Assembly (NCBI GenBank): GCA_946614295.1
Contig: CAMOGT010000007.1
Coordinates: 1 to 54,537, forward strand
From: an uncultured Bacteroidales bacterium
Lineage (GTDB): Bacteria; Bacteroidota; Bacteroidia; Bacteroidales; Paludibacteraceae
Direction: 5' to 3'
Length of the DNA: 54,537 nt
A model generated the notes under the pieces. That model made no database searches, was not told the origin of the DNA, and saw only the letters and a list, made by a program, of their open reading frames with translations. Positions 17,331 to 25,515 of this stretch are shown in pieces. The translations under genes and the position numbers were made by a program. Positions within the stretch are counted from its first letter, which is position 1. Every line of letters begins with the position of its first letter.

Positions 17331-17488
17331 TTTTGATTTTTCAGAGGCATCTTCGGATTTTGGTTTGGTCATTATGGACCCCATGATTTTGTTTTTTCAG
17401 AGGCATCTTCGGCTTTTCGGTTCGGTCATTATGGACCCCATAACTCCCTCACCGGAAAAACCAAATCTGCTCTCTGAAAAATCCAAAA
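17328..17488. repeat. 57-bp tandem duplication plus inverted partial copy
   Basis: Unit 1 (17328-17383) begins at the SDR stop codon and unit 2 (17384-17440) repeats it with a few changes; both contain TTTTTCAGAGGCATCTTCGG and GGTCATTATGGACCCCA. Bases 17450-17488 read as a shorter inverted relative (CTCTCTGAAAAATCCAAAA), so RNA could fold into a long stem. It may act as terminator or spacer. Confidence 0.8.
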
Positions 17489-17491
17489 TAG

Positions 17492-17522
17492 AAAATTACG
17501 AATTACGAATTACGAATTACGA
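17492..17522. repeat. AATTACG heptamer tandem repeat
   Basis: Four copies of AATTACG run directly into the ATG of the DUF4861 gene, replacing any visible Shine-Dalgarno sequence. Confidence 0.9.
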
Positions 17523-18362
17523 ATGAAAAAGATACTATTATTTGCAATGATGGCACTGGCGTTTGGTGCGTGCCAGAAAGAGGCGGTGCAGCCGAAAGTG
17601 TACGGGCGGTACGTGCCGGAGCGGAAAGATGATTTCGCGTGGGAGAACGAGTTTGCGGCGTACCGGATGTACGGTCCGGCGCTGGCACCGGAGAACCCCT
17701 CCAACGGTGTGGACCTGTGGCTCAAAGCGAGCCCCGAACTGGTGGTGGACAGTTTCTACTACCGCGAGCACGTGCTCGGCAAACCCTACCATATCAACTA
17801 CGGCAAGGGGCTGGATTGCTACAAAGTGGGTCACACCTGCGGTTGCGGCGGTCTGGTCGTGTTGGCAGAGGGTAAGACATGGGTCGGCGGTCCGTATGAC
17901 CGGTGGGAGATCATCGAGCAGAGCCCCGAGCGGTTCGTGTTCCGGCTGGAGTACGACAGCCTGCAGGTAGGCGAAGCGGTCCTCAAAGAGTCCATCACCA
18001 TCACTGCCCAAGCCGGCGAGGCGCTGAACGAAGCCAAGGTGGTGCTGAGCGGCGATTATGCAGGTGAGTTGCTGGCAGGCGGCGGCATATACATGCACGA
18101 CACGATCGACCATTTCGAGGTCTATGACTCGTTAGGAACCATCTTCTATGAGGAGGATGCGCTGAGCGACAAGACGGCAGCGGAGATGAACTACCATTAT
18201 AACGGCTCCACCTCGCAGGGACGGATCTATATCACCGTCCGCACGCCGGAAGCCACCGTGATGGACATAGAGGACGGCAACCTGATTGCCGTCAAACCCT
18301 ATACCTTAGGCGATACGCTAACCTATTACTTCGGGGCTACTTGGTCCGAGTGGAAGGAGTAG
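17523..18362 (+). CDS. DUF4861 family lipoprotein
   Basis: 279-residue outer-membrane or periplasmic lipoprotein with lipobox FGAC (Cys17). The body has the DUF4861 pattern: DDFAWENEFAAYRMYGPAL, SNGVDLWLK, GKGLDCYKVGHTCGCGG and a C-terminal YYFGATWSEW. The family is found in Bacteroidetes polysaccharide loci, often near pectin or rhamnogalacturonan enzymes; its biochemical role is not firmly known. It lies downstream of the SDR and ends in a 26-bp tail-to-tail overlap with the exonuclease gene on the minus strand. Confidence 0.8.
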   Translation: MKKILLFAMMALAFGACQKEAVQPKVYGRYVPERKDDFAWENEFAAYRMYGPALAPENPSNGVDLWLKASPELVVDSFYYREHVLGKPYHINYGKGLDCYKVGHTCGCGGLVVLAEGKTWVGGPYDRWEIIEQSPERFVFRLEYDSLQVGEAVLKESITITAQAGEALNEAKVVLSGDYAGELLAGGGIYMHDTIDHFEVYDSLGTIFYEEDALSDKTAAEMNYHYNGSTSQGRIYITVRTPEATVMDIEDGNLIAVKPYTLGDTLTYYFGATWSEWKE

Positions 18363-19167
18363 TTTTCTTGGCTGCAGTTTTCTTGGCGTCCGCCTTGCGG
18401 TGCCGTTTGCGTTTGCGCGCCTCACGCCGTTTCTCGGCTTGGCGCGCTTCGCGTTCTTCAAGGGTGAGATGTGGCGGCGGAGTGATGCCCTGCTCGATGA
18501 GGCGCTGGTCCTGGATCTGCTGCTGGTGCTCGATCATCTGCTCTTTCTCCTCGCGCTGGAGGGATTCGACCTCCTGCCGGGACAGCGGTTCGTGGGACAT
18601 CAGATCCTCGTAGATAAGGAGTGTAGCCCAGGCATCGGTGGAGGCATAACGCGCCTGCTCCGGCGTGAGATGCGTGTTCTCCCAGTTGGTGAGCTGCTGC
18701 GATTTGGATATCTTGCGCCCGAAACAGATGGCGTAGATCTTCTGGAGCCCCAGGTCGAGAATACCGTACTGGGGCACGAGTTTCTGAATATCGATACAGT
18801 TAGCGGGTGTGAACTCGCGCCGGCGGCGAAGACCGTTGATGTCGTCGCGGAAAGCGAGTCCCACTTTGCACACCTCGGGGTCGGCGAAGAAATCCGCCAG
18901 CTCCTGCGGCATACCGATATGGGTGAGGCGGAAGAGGTAACAGCGCTTATGATCCGCTATCTGCACCAGCGCCGTGGGGTAATGGATACCGCGTTTGAAA
19001 GAGGGTCTGGACTCCGTGTCCACCCCTACCACTTTCTGCTTGCGCAGATAGCTCACAGCAGCCGGCACATCCTCCTCTTTATCAATGACGATGACCTGAC
19101 CTTCGAACACCTGCACGGGGTAGTGCTGGAGCAGATCCTGGCTGATATGATGAGTCTGGTAGTACAA
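18337..19167 (-). CDS. 3'-5' exonuclease, RNase D-like DEDDy family
   Basis: 276-residue nuclease. Exo I is VGVDTESRPSF, exo II lies around GLAFRDDINGL, and exo III is YASTDAWATLLIYEDL with the DEDDy-type Tyr. The C-terminal third is a long charged helix and then a very basic Lys/Arg tail (RKRKRHRKADAKK), likely for nucleic-acid binding. No ATG is in frame before the nuclease domain; TTG at 19167 is the best start. The region just ahead of it is a GAAAAAT-type repeat and not a recognisable ribosome-binding site. It follows the DUF5063 gene by 51 bases and is probably co-transcribed. Confidence 0.85.
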   Translation of the reverse strand: MYYQTHHISQDLLQHYPVQVFEGQVIVIDKEEDVPAAVSYLRKQKVVGVDTESRPSFKRGIHYPTALVQIADHKRCYLFRLTHIGMPQELADFFADPEVCKVGLAFRDDINGLRRRREFTPANCIDIQKLVPQYGILDLGLQKIYAICFGRKISKSQQLTNWENTHLTPEQARYASTDAWATLLIYEDLMSHEPLSRQEVESLQREEKEQMIEHQQQIQDQRLIEQGITPPPHLTLEEREARQAEKRREARKRKRHRKADAKKTAAKKTTPSTRTK

Positions 19168-19218
19168 GTGAAAAATGAAAAATGAAAAGTGAAAAATGAA
19201 AAGTGATAAGTGAAAAAA
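19168..19218. repeat. GAAAAAT/GAAAAGT tandem repeat
   Basis: About six imperfect 7-bp units fill the space between the DUF5063 stop and the exonuclease start (both minus strand). Confidence 0.85.
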
Positions 19219-19734
19219 TCATGAATTATAGACGTCGTTATTGATGGCGTGCAGGGCTTTCATGACGGAGAGGAGTTTGGTCCCCCAATGGGTGTCAAAC
19301 GCCTCGCGGCAGAGCACCACGGCATCGTTCATGACAGGTTCATCGCCGGTCTGGAACGCAGCCGCCATATCCTTGAGCTCCTGATAGATGTCCGCCAAGC
19401 CCTCCGAGATATACGCCGTCTGGATCTCATCGGTATAGACCCCCTGCTCCACATAAATATCGAGATACGCATCGTCCGAACCCAGCAGGTTGCGCATTCC
19501 GGCGAGGGCGAAATTATAATCCTCCTCGGTCACAAACCGCTGCGGCTCCTCCTCCAACATGGTATCTCCGGGCTCCAGGAGCCGCGTGCGGAGATACAGG
19601 ACAGGCAGCATGCGTAACATCTGCTCGCGCCAAACTTCGCGCTCATGCTCCGTCGTCTGCTCAATGAGCAAACAGGTCTGGGCTGCAATGGTCACAAAGG
19701 CGACCGTACTATCCTCATAAATTAATTTTTTCAT
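19219..19734 (-). CDS. DUF5063 family protein
   Basis: 171-residue cytoplasmic helical protein. The start at 19734 (MKKLIYEDSTVAFVTIA) is chosen because the predicted promoter -7 box lies at 19757-19765, which excludes the longer frame. Sequence features such as EHEREVWREQMLRMLPVLYLRTRLLE and LSVMKALHAINNDVY fit DUF5063, a Bacteroidetes family without known function. It is the first gene of a two-gene minus-strand unit with the DEDDy exonuclease, which hints at RNA or DNA metabolism. Confidence 0.75.
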   Translation of the reverse strand: MKKLIYEDSTVAFVTIAAQTCLLIEQTTEHEREVWREQMLRMLPVLYLRTRLLEPGDTMLEEEPQRFVTEEDYNFALAGMRNLLGSDDAYLDIYVEQGVYTDEIQTAYISEGLADIYQELKDMAAAFQTGDEPVMNDAVVLCREAFDTHWGTKLLSVMKALHAINNDVYNS

Positions 19735-19756
19735 ACCTATTCTTTCAAAAAATCGT

Positions 19757-19788
19757 GCAAAGATACAAAAAAACTTGCACATATGCAA
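19757..19788 (-). promoter_or_regulatory. Promoter for DUF5063-exonuclease unit
   Basis: On the minus strand TATCTTTGC occupies 19765-19757, with a CAAA/TTTG -33 box at about 19785-19788 in the near-palindrome TTGCACATATGCAA (19774-19787), shared with the divergent promoter. Confidence 0.75.
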
Positions 19789-19806
19789 AAAAAGCAGTAA
19801 ATTTGC
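19773..19806 (+). promoter_or_regulatory. Promoter for coiled-coil protein-upp-dprA
   Basis: TTGC at 19774-19777 and TAAATTTGC at 19798-19806, with about 20 bases between. It is divergent from the DUF5063 promoter and overlaps it by a palindromic -33 region. Confidence 0.75.
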
Positions 19807-19850
19807 AAAGTTTTTTTGACAGATAGTACCATTTTAAAACTATAACAGAT

Positions 19851-20492
19851 ATGAAGAAAATTGTATTAATGGCTTTTGCAGCCTTGAGTTTGAGCGCAAT
19901 GGCTCAGCAAGTAACCCCCGTAACTATCCAGCTGACAAGCGTTAATCTGGATTCCCTGCGTACGCTGTATATGACGGAGCCGATCATGTACCGTGCATCG
20001 TTGGAAGCACTGTCGCAGGCGCTGGAAAAGAATGCAGAGGAGCTGAAGGCCGCCAAGGCGGAGCTGAAGGTGGAGCAGGCTCACGCCAAAGAGATGGGTG
20101 CTTCGCTCAAAGAGGCCACCAAGACGATGGCGTCGATGAAGAAACTGTATTCGAAGGAGGAGGCGGAGCTGAAATCGATGCAGAAGACGATCGAGAAACA
20201 GCAGAAGACGCTGAACAAGCAGAAAGAGCTGAATGCCGAGACCCGCGATTCGTACACCCAGATCCTGAACAAACAGCAGAAGGAGTTAGGCTACTCGCTG
20301 CGCGAGATCGCCGACCGTCAGCGCGCCGTATCGGATATAGAGACCACCCTTCAGAACGGCCAGAGCAAGATCTCTCTCTATGAGCAGCAGACAATCCAGA
20401 AAGCCGGTCAGCTGGCTACCATCGAGGCGCAGCTCAAAGAGCGCATCACTGCTGTCAAGGCAGAGCAGAAATCCGCTAAAAACATGCAATAA
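19851..20492 (+). CDS. Periplasmic coiled-coil protein
   Basis: 213 residues. A signal peptide is clear (MKKIVLMAFAALSLSAMAQ). Nearly all of the mature part is predicted coiled coil, rich in Lys, Glu, Ala and Gln (EALSQALEKNAEELKAAKAELKVEQ, then KSMQKTIEKQQKTLNKQKELNAET). No domain is recognised; it could be a cell-envelope spacer or OmpH/Skp-like chaperone. Its stop overlaps the upp start by one base (TAATG). Confidence 0.7.
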   Translation: MKKIVLMAFAALSLSAMAQQVTPVTIQLTSVNLDSLRTLYMTEPIMYRASLEALSQALEKNAEELKAAKAELKVEQAHAKEMGASLKEATKTMASMKKLYSKEEAELKSMQKTIEKQQKTLNKQKELNAETRDSYTQILNKQQKELGYSLREIADRQRAVSDIETTLQNGQSKISLYEQQTIQKAGQLATIEAQLKERITAVKAEQKSAKNMQ

Positions 20493-21160
20493 TGAGAGTC
20501 ATCAATCTATCGGAGCATAACAGCGTGCTCAGCCAGTACCTGCGCGAGATCCGCGATGTGAATATCCAGGGCGACCGGCTTCGTTTCCGCCGTAACATCG
20601 AGCGCATCGGTGAGGTCATGGCGATCGAGGTGAGCAAGGTGCTTGCCTATGAGCCGACGGAGGTGCAGACGCCGCTGGCGAAGGCCACGGTGAACACGAT
20701 CGCCGAGCCGCTGGTATTAGCCACTATCCTGCGCGCCGGCATGCCCCTCCACCAGGGATTCCTGAATATCTTCGACCATGCGGAGAACGCCTTCCTGAGC
20801 GCCTACCGCCGGATGGGGCGTAACGTGCATGGCGAGGAGCAGCTGGAGATCGTAGCGGAGTATCTGGCAGCCCCGTCGATAGAGGGCAAGACGCTGATCA
20901 TAGCGGACCCGATGTTAGCTACCGGTATGTCGATGGAGGTGGGCTATCTGGCGCTCCTAAAACACGGCAAACCCAAGCACACGCACCTGTGCTGCACGAT
21001 CGGCACCAAGCAGGCTGTGGAGTACCTCCGAAAAGCGCTGGGCGATCCCGAGGATGTGACCCTGTGGTGCGCCGCTATCGATCCTGAGTTGAACGAGAAG
21101 AAATATATCGTACCGGGTCTGGGCGACGCGGGCGATCTGTGTTTCGGCGAGAAATTATGA
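20492..21160 (+). CDS. upp: Uracil phosphoribosyltransferase
   Basis: 222-residue salvage enzyme making UMP from uracil and PRPP. The PRPP loop is TLIIADPMLATGMSM (about residues 131-145), and the N-terminal LATILRAGMPLHQGF segment and the C-terminal IDPELNEKKYIVPGLGDAGD segment, which binds uracil, are typical of UPRT. The start shares one base with the preceding stop, and its own stop overlaps the dprA ATG (ATGA), so translation of the three genes is likely coupled. Confidence 0.95.
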   Translation: MRVINLSEHNSVLSQYLREIRDVNIQGDRLRFRRNIERIGEVMAIEVSKVLAYEPTEVQTPLAKATVNTIAEPLVLATILRAGMPLHQGFLNIFDHAENAFLSAYRRMGRNVHGEEQLEIVAEYLAAPSIEGKTLIIADPMLATGMSMEVGYLALLKHGKPKHTHLCCTIGTKQAVEYLRKALGDPEDVTLWCAAIDPELNEKKYIVPGLGDAGDLCFGEKL

Positions 21161-22059
21161 TATACCCTCTCCGTGTCTGGCGTCCGGATGATGAGGCCTA
21201 CCCGTTCCGTCTGCGTGAGTGCCCGCACAGGCCTGCGCAGTTGTTCGCAAAGGGGAATATCCCCCCGATGGACGGTCCGGTGGTAGCCATAGTCGGAACG
21301 CGTCAGCCGACGGAGCGGGGGAAGGAACTGACCGAGACGCTCGTGCGTGAATTGCACGAGCGCCTCGGTTCGCTTACAATCGTCTCGGGCGGAGCGTACG
21401 GCATCGATATAGCGGCGCACAGAGCCGCGCTCCGGTACGGCGTGCCGACGATCATGGTGCTGGCGCACGGTCTGGACAGGATATATCCGTACCAGCACAC
21501 CCGCGAGGCGGAAGAGGCGATGAAACGCGGCGGCGTCGTATCCGAGTATCCGGAGGGTGTGGAGCCGTTTGCCACCAATTTTCTGCAACGCAACCGTATC
21601 ATCGCCGGCATGGCGGATGCGGTGGTGATCGTGGAGAGCAAGGAGCGCGGCGGCAGTCTCAACACCGCGCGATGGGCGAAAGGGTACGGCAGGGCGCTGT
21701 TCGCCTTCCCCGGCAGACCGGGCGACCTGTCCTCGCGAGGGTGCAACGAACTGATCCGCACCGGGCAGGCACAGCTCATCAACTCCGCGGACGACCTGAT
21801 AGAGGCGATGGAGTGGGGCGAGAGACGTGCTGCCAAAGGCGGCGTGCAGACCCAACTGATAGGACTGATAGACGGGCTGACGGAGACGCAGCAAGCCATC
21901 CTTGAACGGCTGCAGGCAGCCGAGGAAGGGATGCATATCAACCTCCTCGTGCAGGAGACGGGAATACCTTACGGCGATGTGGCATCCGAGATCGTCATGC
22001 TCGAGATGCAGGGGCTCGTGAGGGCTGTACCGGGCGGAATTTACCGATTTGTGCGGTAG
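21157..22059 (+). CDS. dprA: DNA processing protein DprA/Smf
   Basis: 300 residues from the ATG that overlaps the upp stop; an earlier in-frame ATG would lie inside upp and is not needed. The Rossmann-like DprA domain shows VAIVGTRQPT, SGGAYGIDIAAHRAAL, GLDRIYP, SEYPEG and NFLQRNRIIAGMADAVVIVES with GGSLNTA. A C-terminal winged-helix (LTETQQAILERLQ ... GDVASEIVMLEMQGLV) follows. DprA binds single-stranded DNA and loads RecA during natural transformation. The N-terminal SAM-like extension seen in some homologues is short or absent. Confidence 0.93.
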   Translation: MIYPLRVWRPDDEAYPFRLRECPHRPAQLFAKGNIPPMDGPVVAIVGTRQPTERGKELTETLVRELHERLGSLTIVSGGAYGIDIAAHRAALRYGVPTIMVLAHGLDRIYPYQHTREAEEAMKRGGVVSEYPEGVEPFATNFLQRNRIIAGMADAVVIVESKERGGSLNTARWAKGYGRALFAFPGRPGDLSSRGCNELIRTGQAQLINSADDLIEAMEWGERRAAKGGVQTQLIGLIDGLTETQQAILERLQAAEEGMHINLLVQETGIPYGDVASEIVMLEMQGLVRAVPGGIYRFVR

Positions 22060-22084
22060 TTTTGGCAAATAAAAAAGAATTTTC

Positions 22085-22115
22085 TTGCATATTCGGATTT
22101 TTTTTTGTAACTTTG
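22085..22115 (+). promoter_or_regulatory. Promoter ahead of small membrane protein-parC-maf
   Basis: TTGC at 22085-22088 (in TTGCATATTCGG) and TAACTTTG at 22108-22115, spacer 19. It begins 26 bases after the dprA stop. Confidence 0.75.
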
Positions 22116-22156
22116 TGCCCGATTTGAAAAAGACAAACATTAACGCGTTATATATC

Positions 22157-22321
22157 ATGGAATTATTCAAGAAGTATTTAGGAGTTTGTCTCCTTATTTT
22201 AGGTGTCCTGTGCCTCGTAGTGTATAAGTTCGCTATGCCGGAGAACTGGCTGCTGGTGAGCTCGATGGTACTGGAGGTGGGCGGTATCTTAGCCTATATT
22301 TTCATCAATAAGAAGGGATAA
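22157..22321 (+). CDS. Small two-helix membrane protein
   Basis: 54 residues from the ATG at 22157 (MELFKKYLGVCLLILGVLCL). The longer frame from 22085 is rejected because it begins inside the promoter. There are two hydrophobic segments, about residues 8-22 and 32-48, with a short polar turn (KFAMPENW) between, ending in the positive tail NKKG. No function is known. It precedes parC by 6 bases, so the two share a transcript. Confidence 0.75.
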   Translation: MELFKKYLGVCLLILGVLCLVVYKFAMPENWLLVSSMVLEVGGILAYIFINKKG

Positions 22322-22327
22322 CAGCGG

Positions 22328-24952
22328 ATGGCGTCCCAAGGTGGTTTCAATGATGCGGTGAAGTATCATTTGACAGGCATGTACCAGGACTGGTTCCTGG
22401 ACTATGCTTCGTACGTGATACTGGAGCGTGCAGTGCCGGCAATCGAAGATGGTCTGAAACCGGTACAACGCCGTATCCTGCATGCGATGAAGACGGTCGA
22501 TGACGGCAAGTACAACAAGGTAGCCAACATCGTCGGTCAGACCATGCAGTACCACCCGCATGGCGATGCCTCCATCGGTGACGCCCTGGTGCAGCTGGGC
22601 CAGAAGGACCTGCTGATCGATTGCCAGGGAAACTGGGGTAATATCCTGACGGGTGACGGCGCTGCCGCTCCCCGTTATATCGAGGCGCGGCTGAGCAAGT
22701 TCGCGCTTGAGACGGTCTTCAATGCCAAGACCACGGAATGGATGAAATCCTACGACGGCCGCAAGAACGAGCCGATCCATCTACCGGTCAAGTTCCCGCT
22801 ACTCCTGGCGCAAGGCGTGGAGGGTATAGCGGTAGGTCTGAACTCGAAGATCCTGCCCCATAACTTCAACGAGCTCTGCGACGCCTCACTGGCGTATCTG
22901 AGAGGTCAGGAGTTTGCACTGTACCCCGATTTTCCGACGGGCGGCGTAATCGATGTGACCCGCTACAACGACGGCGAGCGCGGGGGCATGGTCAAGATTC
23001 GCGCCCGTATCCAGAAAGCGGATGACAACAAGACGCTCGTCATCACCGAGATACCGTTCGGCACGACCACCTCAAAGATCATAGAGACCATCCTCAAAGC
23101 CAATCAAAAGGGAAAAATCAAGATCAAGAAGATCGATGATTTCACAGCAGACAGCGCCCGTATCGTGGTGCAATTAGCCCCGGGTTCGTCGTCCGACAAG
23201 GCGATAGACGCGCTCTACGCCTTCACGGATTGCGAGGTGAATATCAGCCCTAACTGCTGCGTGGTGGAAAACCGCAAACCGATCTTCACGACCGTCAGCA
23301 ACCTGCTCCGGCTATCAACGGAGAACACCAAGGCGCTGCTCAAATGGGAGTTGGAGATTGAGAAAGGCGAGTTGGAGGAGAAGTATTTCTATACCTCGCT
23401 GGAGAAGATCTTCATCGAGAACCGCATCTATAAGCAGGAAGGCTACGAGAACGCGCCGAACAAAGAGAAGCTGATCGCGTACGTGGACGAAGCGCTGACA
23501 CCCTTCAAACCCCAACTGATCCGCGAAGTGCGCACCGAGGATATCGAGAAACTATTCGAGATCCGCATGATCCGTATCACCAAGTTCGACTCCAAGAAAG
23601 CGGACGAACTGATGAAGGAACTGGAGAAGAAAATCAAGGCGTGCATCAAGAACCTGAACCACCTGACGGACTACACGATAGCGTGGTTTGAGATGCTGAA
23701 GGAGAAGTACGGCGCGGCATACCCGCGGCGCACCGAGGTACGTAATTTCGGCGCCATCAATGTGCAGGCCGTGGTGGAGAATAATGTCAAGCTCTACATC
23801 AACCGCGAGGAGGGCTTCATCGGTACGGGACTCAAGAAGGACGATTTCCTGTTCGACTGCTCCGACATAGACGATATCATCGTCTTCCATCGCGACGGCA
23901 AATACAAGGTAACGAAGGTAGCGGAGAAACTATTCGTCGGCACCGATATACTGCATATTGCGGTCTTCCAGCGCGGCGATGAGCGGACGGTCTATAACGT
24001 CGTCTATCGCGACGGCAAGAAGGGTACGTATTTCATGAAACGGTTCAATGTCACGGGCGTGGCGCGGGACAAGGAATACGACCTGACGCAAGGCAAGCCG
24101 GGATCGAAGATCGTCTATTTTACTGCCAACCCGAACGGCGAGGCGGAGGTCATCCGCGTGTTGCTCAAACCGCAACTGCATCTCAAGAAACTGGAGGTCT
24201 GCAAGGACCTGTCCGAACTGGCTGTCAAATCCCGTACGGCGAGAGGAAACGTGCTCACGAAATTCGAGATAAAGGCTATTACCCTCAAGCAGAAGGGGCA
24301 CTCGACCCTCGGCGGACGCAAAGTATGGTTCGACGAGGATGTGCTGCGTGTCAACTATGACGAGCACGGCATATATCTCGGCGAGTTCTATGACGAGGAT
24401 CGTATCCTGGTATTGACCAAGGACGGCGGGTACTACGCTACTACGTTTGACCTCACCGCCCATTTCGAGGATAATATCCTCCGCATTGAGAAACTCGATC
24501 CGGATAAAGTATGGTCGCTCATCCAGTGGAACGGCGAACTGAAATATTACTACGGCAAGCGGTTCAGGTTAGACGACGCGCAAGCGAAAGTGCAGTCCTT
24601 CCTCGGCGACGACAAGGATTCCCGCATCGCGGTGCTTTCCGACCGCGCGGAAGCTACCTTCAAGGTTATCTTCGCGGACGAGAAGAAGGAGCCGATGGAG
24701 ATCCTAATGGCTGATTTCATAGACGAGAAATCCGCGAAGGCGAAGGGCAAGCGCGTGACAACCCTCGAGGTGGCGGCAATAGAAGATATCACACCGGAGC
24801 CGGTGAGCGTAGAGGACACTGCGCTACAGGAGGAGAGTTCAGAGGACGCTCCGTTGCAGGAAGAACCGAAGGAAGAACCGAAGGAACTGGAGGTAGAGGG
24901 CGTGAAGATGACATTCGAGAAACCCGCCGATACCCAACTTGATTTATTCTAA
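22328..24952 (+). CDS. parC: DNA topoisomerase IV subunit A (Bacteroidetes type)
   Basis: 874-residue type IIA topoisomerase subunit that cuts and rejoins DNA to separate linked chromosomes. The catalytic Tyr is Y117 with R116 (AAAPRYIEARLSKF), and the quinolone-region Ser is S82 in HPHGDASIGDAL. The N-terminal winged-helix and tower regions are intact. The C-terminal beta-propeller region is present but lacks a clear GyrA box, which favours ParC over GyrA. The last about 55 residues are an acidic Pro/Glu tail ending ADTQLDLF. The stop overlaps the maf start by one base. Confidence 0.93.
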   Translation: MASQGGFNDAVKYHLTGMYQDWFLDYASYVILERAVPAIEDGLKPVQRRILHAMKTVDDGKYNKVANIVGQTMQYHPHGDASIGDALVQLGQKDLLIDCQGNWGNILTGDGAAAPRYIEARLSKFALETVFNAKTTEWMKSYDGRKNEPIHLPVKFPLLLAQGVEGIAVGLNSKILPHNFNELCDASLAYLRGQEFALYPDFPTGGVIDVTRYNDGERGGMVKIRARIQKADDNKTLVITEIPFGTTTSKIIETILKANQKGKIKIKKIDDFTADSARIVVQLAPGSSSDKAIDALYAFTDCEVNISPNCCVVENRKPIFTTVSNLLRLSTENTKALLKWELEIEKGELEEKYFYTSLEKIFIENRIYKQEGYENAPNKEKLIAYVDEALTPFKPQLIREVRTEDIEKLFEIRMIRITKFDSKKADELMKELEKKIKACIKNLNHLTDYTIAWFEMLKEKYGAAYPRRTEVRNFGAINVQAVVENNVKLYINREEGFIGTGLKKDDFLFDCSDIDDIIVFHRDGKYKVTKVAEKLFVGTDILHIAVFQRGDERTVYNVVYRDGKKGTYFMKRFNVTGVARDKEYDLTQGKPGSKIVYFTANPNGEAEVIRVLLKPQLHLKKLEVCKDLSELAVKSRTARGNVLTKFEIKAITLKQKGHSTLGGRKVWFDEDVLRVNYDEHGIYLGEFYDEDRILVLTKDGGYYATTFDLTAHFEDNILRIEKLDPDKVWSLIQWNGELKYYYGKRFRLDDAQAKVQSFLGDDKDSRIAVLSDRAEATFKVIFADEKKEPMEILMADFIDEKSAKAKGKRVTTLEVAAIEDITPEPVSVEDTALQEESSEDAPLQEEPKEEPKELEVEGVKMTFEKPADTQLDLF

Positions 24953-25515
24953 TGGAGATTATTTTAGGCAGTCAGAGCCCGAGGCGGCGCGAGTTAATGG
25001 CCGGTCTCGGGTTACCTTTTACCGCTATTTCAATTGATGCGGATGAGAGTTATCCGGCTCATGCGCAGGGCGGTGACATTCCTTATTATATATCGCGTGC
25101 GAAGGCGCGTGCGTACGAGGACCGCTTACGCGATGACCAACTGCTCATCACCGCCGATACCATCGTCTGGTCCGACGGACGGATGTTAGGCAAGCCTCAT
25201 AGCGAGGAAGAGGCGGTGGCGATGCTCCGGTCTCTCAGTGGCAAGACCCATCAGGTCTATACCGCCGTCACTTTTATGCAAAAAGGTAGAGAGATGGAGA
25301 CTGCGGTCGATAAGACCGATGTCACCTTCGCGGAACTGACCGATGAGGAGATACTCCATTATATACAAAAATACCGGCCTTATGACAAAGCCGGTGCCTA
25401 TGGTATCCAGGAGTGGATAGGTTATATCGCCTGCACGGAGATAAGAGGCTCGTATTTCAACGTGATGGGATTCCCCGTTCACCTCGTTTATAAAGCCCTC
25501 AAGCAGATACTATAG
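24952..25515 (+). CDS. maf: Maf-family nucleoside triphosphate pyrophosphatase
   Basis: 187-residue house-cleaning enzyme that hydrolyses non-canonical or pyrimidine NTPs to NMP. It has LGSQSPRRRELM at the N-terminus, the catalytic Asp in ITADTIV, LGKPHSEEEAVAMLRSLSGKTHQVYTAV, and YDKAGAYGIQEW. Together these point to the dTTP/UTP (YhdE-like) type. It is translationally coupled to parC and ends in a 28-bp tail-to-tail overlap with the UbiA gene. Confidence 0.93.
   Translation: MEIILGSQSPRRRELMAGLGLPFTAISIDADESYPAHAQGGDIPYYISRAKARAYEDRLRDDQLLITADTIVWSDGRMLGKPHSEEEAVAMLRSLSGKTHQVYTAVTFMQKGREMETAVDKTDVTFAELTDEEILHYIQKYRPYDKAGAYGIQEWIGYIACTEIRGSYFNVMGFPVHLVYKALKQIL

Noticed and set aside
20944..22170. 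408-codon open frame on the minus strand opposite upp and dprA
   Set aside because: It overlaps two clear genes with intact motifs and begins inside the next promoter region.
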